In this document: positions 16,594-24,900 of the stretch, piece by piece
How positions within the stretch are numbered: position 1 is the stretch's first letter
Layout of the letters: the number at the start of each line of letters is the position of its first letter
Made by a program: the position numbers and the translations under genes
Assembly (NCBI GenBank): GCA_963627135.1
Contig: CAVFZY010000004.1
Coordinates: 1-35,258, forward strand
Reading direction: 5' to 3'
Source of the DNA: CAG-103 sp963627135
GTDB taxonomy: Bacteria; Bacillota; Clostridia; Oscillospirales; Oscillospiraceae
DNA length: 35,258 nucleotides
Notes under the pieces: model-generated
The model's input: the letters and a program-made list of their open reading frames with translations, nothing else
The model's database searches: none
Told to the model about the DNA's origin: nothing

Positions 16594-18449
16594 GCGCCGT
16601 TCCCCTCTCTCTCGCCGGAGCGCATCGCCTGCGCGGCGGCGGCGATTGCCCGGGCATCCAGGCCGTATGCTGCTTTAAGCACATCCGGCGCACCATGCGG
16701 GATGATGCCGTTGCCGAGATTCAGCAGCCGCGCAGCGTACAGTGGGATACCGGCCTGTTCCGCTGCGGAGAGAACCTGCTCGCCAACACAGTTGGCCGCG
16801 CAGACGTCCTCGACCGCCAGCAGCCGCCCCGTCTTGTGTAAGGACGCAAGCACCGGCGTCCATTCCAGCGGCGCGACCTGCGCGAGCTTGACAACTTCGG
16901 CCGAAATACCCTGCTGCGCAAGCTGATCCGCCGCCTGCAGCACATCGTTGATGACAATGCCGTAGGTCAGGAGCGTCAGATCGCTGCCTTCTCGCAAAAC
17001 TGTGACGGGCTTCGGATTACAGTCCCGATAAGCGCCCTCACCGCCGCGCGGATAACGCACGGCGACTGGGCCGTCCAGCTCCAGCACCGCCTTGCGCAGC
17101 ATCACGCGCAGCTCGGCGAAGCTCGCTGGGCAGAGAATGCGCATATATGGCACGGAGCTCAAATAACTGATGTCAAAGCAGCCGTTGTGCGTATCGCCGT
17201 CGTTGCCGACGATACCGGAGCGATCGACACCGAGCACCAGATGCAGCCGCTGCAGCGACGTGTCGTGAATGAGCATGTCATACGCGCGCTGCAGAAAGCT
17301 GGAGTAAATTGCCGCAACAGGTTTGAGCCCCTGCTTGGCCATACCGCTGGCCATCGTGATCGCGTGCCCTTCCGCAATGCCGACATCATAGAGGCGGTCC
17401 GGGTGGTGCTCGGCAAAGCCCGTCAGACCTGTTCCGGTCAGCATGGCTGCCGTGATGGCGACGACCGTCGGGTCTTCGTCTGCCAGCTGCGCGAGTGTTT
17501 CGCCGAATACGTGCGAAAAGTCCGGCTTGGCTGCCGGCAGCGCACCGGTCACGGGGTCGAACGAGCTGACGCCGTGGTATTTTTCCGGCGCCTGCTCCGT
17601 ATACGGGATACCTTTGCCCTTTTGCGTCACGACGTGCAGCAGCACCGGCTGGCGCAGGTCGCGCGCCCAGCGCAGCATCTTCTCCAGCTGCGGTTCATCG
17701 TGCCCGTCCACCGGGCCGATGTAGTAAAAGCCCATATCGTCGAACATGTTGTTCGGCAGGACGAGGTCTTTCACACGCTCCTTCATACGGTGCAGTACTT
17801 TATACAACCCGCGCGCCTTGCCGACGGTGTTGCGGTAAAACTGCTTGAAGTGCAGATACCCCGGCTTCACGCGCTGCTTGGACAGCAGCGTCGCCATACC
17901 GCCGACGTTTTTGTTGATGGACATGCCGTTGTCATTGAGCACGATGACCATCGGCTCGCCGCTCTGCCCGGCGTCCGACAGTCCCTCGTATGCCAGGCCG
18001 CCGGTCAGTGCGCCGTCGCCGATGAGGGCGATGACGTCATAGTCCGCTCCCGTGAGCGTACGCGCCCGGGCCATACCCAGCGCGACGGAGATCGACGTGG
18101 AGGCATGGCCGGCCACAAATGCATCATGCACGCTCTCATCCGGCTTCGGGAAGCCGGCGATGCCGCCGAACTGCCGCAGCGTCGAAAATGCTTCGCGCCG
18201 CCCGGTCAGGATCTTGTGCACGTAGCTCTGATGACCGACGTCGAACACGAGCCGGTCTTTTTCGGTGTTATATACCCGGTCGATCGCGACCGTGAGCTCC
18301 ACTGCACCGAGATTGGACGCCAGATGCCCGCCGGTCCTTGCAAGATTCTCGACCAGAAAAGAACGAAGTTCTGCACACAGTGCCGGAATTTCTTCCGCCG
18401 GCAGCGCCTTCAGGTCGGCCGGTGAATGGATTCGCTCTAATATACTCAA
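16590..18449 (-). CDS. dxs: 1-deoxy-D-xylulose-5-phosphate synthase
   Basis: First enzyme of the MEP isoprenoid pathway: pyruvate plus glyceraldehyde 3-phosphate to DXP, TPP-dependent. Visible: TGGHLASNLGAVELT, VFDVGHQSYVHKILTGR, the TPP-binding GDGALTGGLAYEGL...NDNGMSI, and transketolase C-terminal domains. I prefer TTG 18449 (MSILERIHSPADLK), with GAGG 9 nt upstream; a GTG at 18464 would add 5 residues but has no ribosome binding site. It heads the operon dxs-tlyA-nadK-argR-recN-C_GCAxxG-tyrS and has its own promoter. Confidence 0.93.
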   Translation of the reverse strand: MSILERIHSPADLKALPAEEIPALCAELRSFLVENLARTGGHLASNLGAVELTVAIDRVYNTEKDRLVFDVGHQSYVHKILTGRREAFSTLRQFGGIAGFPKPDESVHDAFVAGHASTSISVALGMARARTLTGADYDVIALIGDGALTGGLAYEGLSDAGQSGEPMVIVLNDNGMSINKNVGGMATLLSKQRVKPGYLHFKQFYRNTVGKARGLYKVLHRMKERVKDLVLPNNMFDDMGFYYIGPVDGHDEPQLEKMLRWARDLRQPVLLHVVTQKGKGIPYTEQAPEKYHGVSSFDPVTGALPAAKPDFSHVFGETLAQLADEDPTVVAITAAMLTGTGLTGFAEHHPDRLYDVGIAEGHAITMASGMAKQGLKPVAAIYSSFLQRAYDMLIHDTSLQRLHLVLGVDRSGIVGNDGDTHNGCFDISYLSSVPYMRILCPASFAELRVMLRKAVLELDGPVAVRYPRGGEGAYRDCNPKPVTVLREGSDLTLLTYGIVINDVLQAADQLAQQGISAEVVKLAQVAPLEWTPVLASLHKTGRLLAVEDVCAANCVGEQVLSAAEQAGIPLYAARLLNLGNGIIPHGAPDVLKAAYGLDARAIAAAAQAMRSGEREGNGA

Positions 18450-18483
18450 AACAGAATACCTCACGCATAATAATACATAGTAT

Positions 18484-18512
18484 ACTATAACAAAAAGTGC
18501 CGGACTTTACAA
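18484..18512 (-). promoter_or_regulatory. Sigma-A promoter of dxs operon
   Basis: On the minus strand, -35 TTGTAA (18507-18512) and -10 TATAGT (18484-18489), 17-nt spacer. The -35 lies in the loop of the ispA terminator and the spacer covers its descending arm. Confidence 0.65.
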
Positions 18513-18530
18513 GAGTAAGCCGACACTTTT
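18488..18530 (-). terminator. Terminator after ispA, overlapping dxs promoter
   Basis: An 11-bp stem with one G-U pair (18493-18503 with 18520-18530), 16-nt loop, followed on the minus strand by a T-run. A second perfect small hairpin (18539-18554) lies between it and the ispA stop. Confidence 0.6.
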
Positions 18531-18565
18531 CGCATTTTCACCGGAAGTCCGGTGGTTTTATGGGT

Positions 18566-19444
18566 TCAGTTTTTCCGATCTGCCAGTGAGCGGGCGAGCT
18601 GCTGCAGGAAAGCGCTGTCCGCAAACACACCGTCCACGGCCGCCGCCGCTTCCTCGGACAGCTCATGCACATAGGCGCTGCAGCGCTCCAGGCCATAGAG
18701 CGCCATGAAGGTGTTCTTCCCCTCGCGCGCATCCGAGCCGATGGGCTTGCCGAGCTCTGCCTCCGTGCTGATGACATCGAGCATATCGTCGCGGATCTGG
18801 AACGCCAGGCCAAGCGCCTTGGCATACTGCGCCGCGGCCGCGCGCTGCTGTGCGTTTCCACCGCCGCAGGTCACGCCCATGAGGCAGGCAGCGTGGATCA
18901 TCGCCGACGTTTTGCGGTCATTGATATCCATCAGATCCTCTTTGGTGAGGACCTTGCCCTCGCCTTCCATATCGAGCTGCTGGCCGCCGCAGATGCCGTT
19001 TTCACCGGCAGCCTCCGCAAGGAGGCACGCGCACTCGGCGCGCACATCCGCAGGCAGCTCCGTCGAAAGGATCGTGCGGAATGCCTCCGCCTGCAGAGCG
19101 TCGCCCGCCAGCGTCGCCGTGCACTCGCCGTAAACCACGTGGTTCGTCGGCTTGCCGCGGCGCAGGTCATCATTATCCATACACGGCAGATCGTCATGGA
19201 TGAGCGAATAAGTATGCACCATCTCGACCGCGCACGCGACCGGAAGCGCAGCCTGTACGTCCCCGCCACACGCGGCGCAGAACGCGAGCACCAGCACCGG
19301 ACGCAGACGCTTTCCGCCGGCAGTCAAGCTGTAGTGCATCGCCTCCAGCAGGCGGTGGTAGGACACGGACGTATCCGCAAAATAGGTATTGAGCGCCGCA
19401 TCGGCGAGCGCCTTATATTCTTGATACTGGGTCTGATAATCCAT
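18566..19444 (-). CDS. ispA: Polyprenyl (farnesyl) diphosphate synthase
   Basis: A 292-residue all-helical trans-prenyltransferase that condenses IPP with DMAPP/GPP to farnesyl diphosphate. The first Asp-rich motif DDLPCMDNDDLRRG and the second DDMLD (in FQIRDDMLDV) are present, with GGKRLRP upstream and KPIGSD downstream, as in IspA. It starts 3 nt after the xseB stop. Together with dxs next door it supplies isoprenoid precursors. Confidence 0.94.
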   Translation of the reverse strand: MDYQTQYQEYKALADAALNTYFADTSVSYHRLLEAMHYSLTAGGKRLRPVLVLAFCAACGGDVQAALPVACAVEMVHTYSLIHDDLPCMDNDDLRRGKPTNHVVYGECTATLAGDALQAEAFRTILSTELPADVRAECACLLAEAAGENGICGGQQLDMEGEGKVLTKEDLMDINDRKTSAMIHAACLMGVTCGGGNAQQRAAAAQYAKALGLAFQIRDDMLDVISTEAELGKPIGSDAREGKNTFMALYGLERCSAYVHELSEEAAAAVDGVFADSAFLQQLARSLADRKN

Positions 19445-19447
19445 GCG

Positions 19448-19681
19448 TTATTCCTCGGTTTCAAACGGGAGCTCAACGGGCGCACCGTCGCTCCCTTTCT
19501 TAAGCTGCACGACCTTCTGCTCTACAGTATCCAGCATCTCATTGCAGGCCGTGAGCAGATGTGATCCCTCCTCAAACAGCGCCAGCGACGCATCGAGCGG
19601 CACGTCGCCCTTTTCCAGCTGCTTGACGATCTCGTCCAGCCGCTGCATGGACGCTTCAAAGGTCAGTTTCTGTTTTGCCAT
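19448..19681 (-). CDS. xseB: Exodeoxyribonuclease VII small subunit
   Basis: A 77-residue coiled-coil subunit of ExoVII; the sequence TFEASMQRLDEIVKQLEKGDVPLDASLALFEEG is diagnostic. I chose ATG 19681 because AGGGAGG ends directly before an upstream ATG at 19687 and is 6 nt from this one. It overlaps the 3' end of xseA by 26 nt, so the two subunits are probably coupled in translation. Confidence 0.95.
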   Translation of the reverse strand: MAKQKLTFEASMQRLDEIVKQLEKGDVPLDASLALFEEGSHLLTACNEMLDTVEQKVVQLKKGSDGAPVELPFETEE

Positions 19682-20885
19682 GGGCATCCTCCCTGTTGTT
19701 CACGGTGCAATGCAGCGCACCGTCCTGAAGCTGTACGCAGATCGGGTCGCCTGGCTGCACCTGCGCCGTCGAGCGGAGCACTGCGCCATCGGCGTCCGTC
19801 GCCACGGCGTAGCCGCGGGCAAGTACTTTCAGCGGACTCATCGCGTCCAGCGCCGCTGTGTACTGCGCAAAGTCATGTTTGCGCGCAGCAAGCCAGCGCT
19901 CCCCCGCCGCTGTCAAGCGGCTGCGGGTATAGTCCAGCTCCACGCGCCGAAGATCAAAATAAGCAGCCGGTGACTGCAGCACACGGCGGCCGGCCAGATT
20001 CTCCAGAGCAGACCGACGCTGCACCATCTGCTTGCGCATCGCCTGTGCCATACGGATGTCATATCCGCGCAGCGTTTCGCGGATATCCTCCGCATTCGGC
20101 ACGGCCAACTCCGCCGCGTTCGACGGCGTTGCGGCGCGCAGATCGGCCACGAAATCCGAAATCGTCACATCCGGTTCGTGCCCAACGGCGGATATGACCG
20201 GGATGTCCGAATCATAGATCGCACGCGCGACCCGCTCATCATTAAATGCCCATAAGTCCTCGATCGACCCGCCGCCGCGGCCGGTGATGATGAGGTCGCC
20301 GACCTGATAGCGATTGGCATACCGGATGGCCCCGGCGATCTCTGCCGGTGCCTCCGTCCCCTGCACGCGCACGGGCAGCAGCACGACCTCGCTGGCGGGC
20401 CAGCGCTTGCCGAGCACGCGGATAATATCGCGCACGGCCGCGCCCGCCGACGATGTGATCACAGTGATCCGCTGCGGAAATACCGGCAGCGGCTTTTTGT
20501 GCGTGCGGTCAAACAGGCCCTCTTTCTGCAGCTGCTCCTTGAGCTGCTCATAAGCGGCATACAGGTCGCCCACGCCGCCCGGGATGAGCCGCGTGCAGTA
20601 GAGCTGATACGCGCCGTCGCGCGGATAGACCGCGATGCGGCCGATTGCCGCAACGCTCATACCGCTTGCCGGGCGAAAGCGCAGCGACTGCGCGCTGCTG
20701 CGAAACATCACGCACCGCAGACTGCTCTCGGCGTCCTTGAGCGTGAAATAATGATGTCCGGACGGGTAGACCTTATAGTTGGACAGTTCCCCCGTCACGC
20801 AGACGTTGCCGAGCAGCGCATCCGCATCCAGCAGCTGCTTGATGTGGGCGTTGAGCTCCGTTACGGTAAAGGATGTACGCGCCAT
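19656..20885 (-). CDS. xseA: Exodeoxyribonuclease VII large subunit
   Basis: A 409-residue catalytic subunit of ExoVII, which degrades single-stranded DNA to oligonucleotides. It has the N-terminal OB fold (VCVTGELSNYKVYPSGHHYFTLKD), the catalytic core with RITVITSSAGAAVRDI, ITGRGGGSIEDLWAFNDE and SAVGHEPDVTISDFVADLRAATPSNAAE, and a coiled-coil C-terminus. ATG 20885 (MARTSFTVTELN) is preferred over GTG 20900; it starts 1 nt after the nusB stop. Confidence 0.95.
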   Translation of the reverse strand: MARTSFTVTELNAHIKQLLDADALLGNVCVTGELSNYKVYPSGHHYFTLKDAESSLRCVMFRSSAQSLRFRPASGMSVAAIGRIAVYPRDGAYQLYCTRLIPGGVGDLYAAYEQLKEQLQKEGLFDRTHKKPLPVFPQRITVITSSAGAAVRDIIRVLGKRWPASEVVLLPVRVQGTEAPAEIAGAIRYANRYQVGDLIITGRGGGSIEDLWAFNDERVARAIYDSDIPVISAVGHEPDVTISDFVADLRAATPSNAAELAVPNAEDIRETLRGYDIRMAQAMRKQMVQRRSALENLAGRRVLQSPAAYFDLRRVELDYTRSRLTAAGERWLAARKHDFAQYTAALDAMSPLKVLARGYAVATDADGAVLRSTAQVQPGDPICVQLQDGALHCTVNNREDAHGKTETDL

Positions 20886-20886
20886 G

Positions 20887-21414
20887 TCAGCTTTCGGCAC
20901 CGTTCTCGGGTGCCTGCTCGGGCTCGGCAGCCGGTTCCTCAGCAGTTGCTTGCTCCGCCTCGGCTACCGGCTCGACCTCGCCGCGCACGAAGCTGCCGAG
21001 CACGCCGTTGATGAACGCGACCGTCTCCGGCTCCTCGTAGCCCTTGGCCAGCTCCACTGCCTCATTGATGGCGGCGGCGTTCGGAACATCGTCCATATAC
21101 AGGATCTCGCACATGGCGCAGCGCATGATCGCCGCAGCGATGCGGGAAATGCGCTCCAGCCGCCAGCCGCGGGCATACTTCTCGATCATGTGGTTGAGCT
21201 CATACATATGGTCATAGACCAGGCCGGTCAGACGGCGGATGTAGGCGAGCTGCTTCTCGTCGGGGTATTCCGCAAACAGCGCGTCCTCCTCCGCCAGCGT
21301 TGCAAAGTACTCGCGGCTGAAGAAGGCGTCCGCCGTCTCGCGGGCGTCATCCCCGGCGAGCTGCGCGGCAAAGCTGAGCTGGATCGCGATCTCACGCGCA
21401 ACCGTTCTTGTCAT
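20887..21414 (-). CDS. nusB: NusB antitermination factor
   Basis: A 175-residue helical RNA-binding protein of the rRNA antitermination complex (with NusE/S10). The core shows TRTVAREIAIQLSFA and the C-terminal ISRIAAAIMRCAMCEILYMDDVPNAAAINEAVELAKGY. About 25 extra residues at the C-terminus are Glu/Ala/Pro-rich (after SFVRGE), a low-complexity tail beyond the usual length. ATG 21414 has AGGAG 8 nt upstream. Confidence 0.93.
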   Translation of the reverse strand: MTRTVAREIAIQLSFAAQLAGDDARETADAFFSREYFATLAEEDALFAEYPDEKQLAYIRRLTGLVYDHMYELNHMIEKYARGWRLERISRIAAAIMRCAMCEILYMDDVPNAAAINEAVELAKGYEEPETVAFINGVLGSFVRGEVEPVAEAEQATAEEPAAEPEQAPENGAES

Positions 21415-21435
21415 AGTGATTACTCCTGCTTTTCT

Positions 21436-21798
21436 TTATTTGTCGAAAGCCACGCCGGACACGTGCACGTTGACGATCGGCTTGCCGATGCCGGTCATGG
21501 ACTCGACCGCGCTCGTGACCGATTCCTGCACGGCCTTGGCGACCGCCACGACGCTGCAGCCATAGCGCACCGTGATGATGGTATCGACCGTCATCGTGCC
21601 GTCTACGATCTGCACCTTGATGCCCTTGGCGGCGGACTTGATGCCGAGCAGCTCAGCCAGCTCCGTACCGGCAGAGGTCGCAACACCGGCGACGCCGTCC
21701 ACTTCCGTGATCGCTGCGCGCACCATGGCGGCAACGACGTCCTCAGAGATATTGATGCTGCCCTTTTCATCCTGGCAAGTAATATAATTTTCCGGCAT
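21436..21798 (-). CDS. Asp23/Gls24 family protein (YqhY-like)
   Basis: A 120-residue protein of the Asp23/Gls24 envelope-stress family: GSINISEDVVAAMVRAAITEVDGVAGVA, VDTIITVRYGCSVVAVAKAVQESV and VNVHVSGVAFD are typical. In Firmicutes the YqhY member lies upstream of nusB, as here, and has been linked to control of fatty-acid synthesis. CAGGAGG precedes the ATG. It is first of asp23-nusB-xseA-xseB-ispA; a TATACT -10 candidate lies about 30 nt upstream with a weak -35. Confidence 0.9.
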   Translation of the reverse strand: MPENYITCQDEKGSINISEDVVAAMVRAAITEVDGVAGVATSAGTELAELLGIKSAAKGIKVQIVDGTMTVDTIITVRYGCSVVAVAKAVQESVTSAVESMTGIGKPIVNVHVSGVAFDK

Positions 21799-21881
21799 AG
21801 AAAAATACCTCCTGATAAAATTGTACAGTATAGTGTACCACGCGCGGCGGCAAAAAGAAAGAAAAATGTTTCCCGTCCGGC

Positions 21882-21917
21882 AAAAAGATGCACCCCGCAG
21901 GGTCTGCGGGGTGCATC
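21882..21917 (-). terminator. Intrinsic terminator after LRR surface-protein gene
   Basis: A 14-bp perfect stem (21887-21900 with 21904-21917), 3-nt loop, followed on the minus strand by TTTTTG. Confidence 0.93.
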
Positions 21918-21930
21918 CGAGAAAGCCGTG

Positions 21931-24900
21931 TTACTTTTTTACGTTTTTGCAAAACTCCATCAGGATCGTCGCGACCTGTTCGCGGGTCGCGCTGCCCTGC
22001 GGATCGAGGAGGGCTTGGCCGCCGTTGCTCGCGCCGGAGATCAGGCCAAGCGCCACGGCATCTGCCATCGCGTCCTTTGCCCAGTCGGACACGCTGCCCG
22101 CATCCGGGAAGACGCTCAGGTCAGCGGGCGTCCACGTGCGCTCGAGCTTGAGTACACGCGTCATGTATTCCATGAGGATGACCGCGATCTGCTCGCGCGT
22201 CACCGGCCGGTCGGGCTCGAATGTCGTGGCCGACGTGCCGGCCACCACGCCGGTCTGATACGCCCAGAGGACCGCGTCCTGATACCAGTCGTTCGTCAGG
22301 TCAGTGAACAGCGTCTTGCCGGAGACTTTCGGCTCGCCCTCGAGATTATAGAGGATCTGGACGATCTGTGCGCGCGTCGTCGTCAGTTTCGGCCCGAACA
22401 GATCGTTGCCGATGCCAGACATCAACTGATGCGTCACGCAGTACTGAATGCCATCATCGGCCCAGCTGTGCGACACGTCCGTGAACATTTTCGTGACATC
22501 CATGACGCCTGTGGCCGGGATAGTCTCGGTCCTCGTTTCACCGCAGCGGGTGCAGGTGAAGGCCTTCACGCCATCTTCGGTCTCCGTCGGCTCCTTCGTC
22601 ACTTTACCATTGTCCCAAGTGTGGCCGAGTGCGTCCGTGTAAGTATCCACATAACTGTCGCCGCAGGCGCAGGTGTGCGTCGTGTAGCCCTTTGCTGTAC
22701 AGGTCGGGGCCGTGATGACGTCCGTGTAGCTGTGCTTGTGCGACAGAGCCGGAATGACTTCCGTCTTTGTCTCTCCGCAGCGGGTGCAGGTGAAGGTCTT
22801 CACGCCGTCTTCGGTCTCGGTCGGCTCCTTCGTCACTTTACCATTGTCCCAAGTGTGGCCGAGCGCGTCCGTGTAAGTGTCCACATAGCTGTCGCCGCAG
22901 GCGCAGGTGTGCGTCGTGTAGCCCTTTGCTGTGCAGGTCGGGGCGGTGACAACAGCTTTGTAGCTATGCTTATGCGACAGAGCCGGAATGACTTCCGTCT
23001 TTGTCTCTCCGCAGCGCATGCAGGTGAAGGTCTTCACGCCGTCTTCGGTCTCGGTCGGCTCCTTCGTCACTTTACCATTGTCCCAAGTGTGGCCGAGCGC
23101 GTCCGTGTAAGTGTCCACATAGCTGTCGCCGCAGGCGCAGGTGTGCGTCGTGTAGCCCTTTGCTGTGCAGGTCGGGGCGGTGACAACAGCTTTGTAGCTA
23201 TGCTTATGCGACAGAGCCGGAATGACTTCCGTCTTTGTCTCTCCGCAGCGCATGCAGGTGAAGGTCTTCACGCCGTCTTCGGTCTCGGTCGGCTCCTTCG
23301 TCACTTTGCCGTTGTCCCAGATGTGCTGGCAGGTCTCGCTGCCGGCCGTCACGGAGGTCACCTTGAAGCCCCAGGCGTTGCCTGCATCATCGCTGGCCAT
23401 GCGGATCTGCACCGTGTCGCCGGGAACGCTGATGGTCTTGCCAGCAAGTTCCTTACCGGTGTACTTGCCGACTTCCTTACCGCTGCCGTCGAGGATGCAG
23501 AGGTAGTCAAAGCCGTCCTCCATCTCCGTCCGGGCGTCGAACGTCACGTTCAGGGACGAAGCACCGTTGAGCTTGTAACTCCAGACGTCGGTGCAGCTAT
23601 TGTCATAGTTGTGCGGGCTCTCAAGCTGCGCCGGGTCGGTGCAGACATAGGCTGTATTGCTGACCGTGACCTTGCAGGTGCTCTTCACGCCGCTGCCGTC
23701 CATGGCTGCGGCCGTGATGGTCGCCGTGCCCTTCTTGAGCGCGGTCACGAGACCGTTTGCGTCGACGGATGCGATCGTGGGATCCGAGCTGCTCCACGTG
23801 ATGCGCTTGTCATTGGCGCTGTCCGGGTAGACAGACGCCGTCATCCGGAACGTGCCGAGCGCGTCCATAGTCAGAGAGCTCTTATTCAAATTGATACCGG
23901 TCACGGGCTGCAGCACCGTCACCTTGCAGCTGGCGCTGATGTCGCCCACCGTGACCTTGACCGTTGCCGTGCCGACGCCGACGGCCTTCACTTCACCGGA
24001 ATCGCTGATCGTGACGACCTTGTCGTCCGTCGTCTTCCAGGTCACAGGATCTGTGAAGTTCTCCGGCGTCACGTTCAGGTTCAGCTGGGCCGCCGCGCCC
24101 TTGTTGATCGTCAGCTCCGTCTTGTCCAGACTCGCAGCCGTGGCCTTGATCTGCTGATCGACGAACTTGATGCTGTTTTCGTTGGCAAAGGTCTCGGCAT
24201 AGGTGCCGGCCACGCCGTAGATCGTCAGGATCTTGGGATAGCTGAACGCGTTAGAAGAAATCTTCGTCACGCTGCGCGGAATAGTGATGGAGGTCAGCTT
24301 CACGCAGTCCTTGAAGGCGTTGTCGCCGATGGTCGTCACGCGGCGCGGAATGCGTAAACTCTCCAAAACGTCGCAGTGCTCAAATGTGGATGCCGGAATT
24401 TCCGTCAGACCGCTGCCGAGCTTCACGGTCGTGAGCGCGTCGCAGTCGTAGAACACCTGCTTACCAATGCTCGTCACGCTGTCCGGGATCGTGACGGTCG
24501 CGAGTGCGTCACAGTTAAGAAATGCACAATCACCAATGGACTTGACCGTGCCGGGAATCGTCACTTCTTTGAGCGCAGAGCAATTCCGGAATGCGTTGCT
24601 TTCAATAATCTCCGGCGCCTTGCTCCATGTAATATCCTTGAGCGAAGTGCAGTTCTTAAATGCGTTTTCCCGGATTGCAGTTACCGTCTCAGGCAGAACG
24701 ATCTTCTCGAGCGAGGTACAGCCTTCAAACATTCCGGCCGTTATGTTCTGACGAGTATTCGGCAGCGTGATCTCTTTCAGCTCCGTGCAGCCACTGAATA
24801 CATGATCGCCCATGCTGGTTACAGTATCAGGAATTCGGATGCTCTCCAGTTTCGTGTTGGAAAATGTATGCGAGCCGATCTCTGTTACCGATTCTGGTAT

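Noticed and set aside
22510..23325. CRISPR-like regular repeats
   Set aside because: The 234-bp repeats are in frame and coding, with no short repeat and unique spacer structure. No CRISPR array or cas gene was seen in the window.
20779..24357. A 1,192-codon open frame on the plus strand
   Set aside because: It is antisense to nusB, asp23 and the LRR protein, crosses their intergenic regions and terminator, and its His/Arg/Asp-rich translation shows no domain. It is an artefact of high GC and codon bias.
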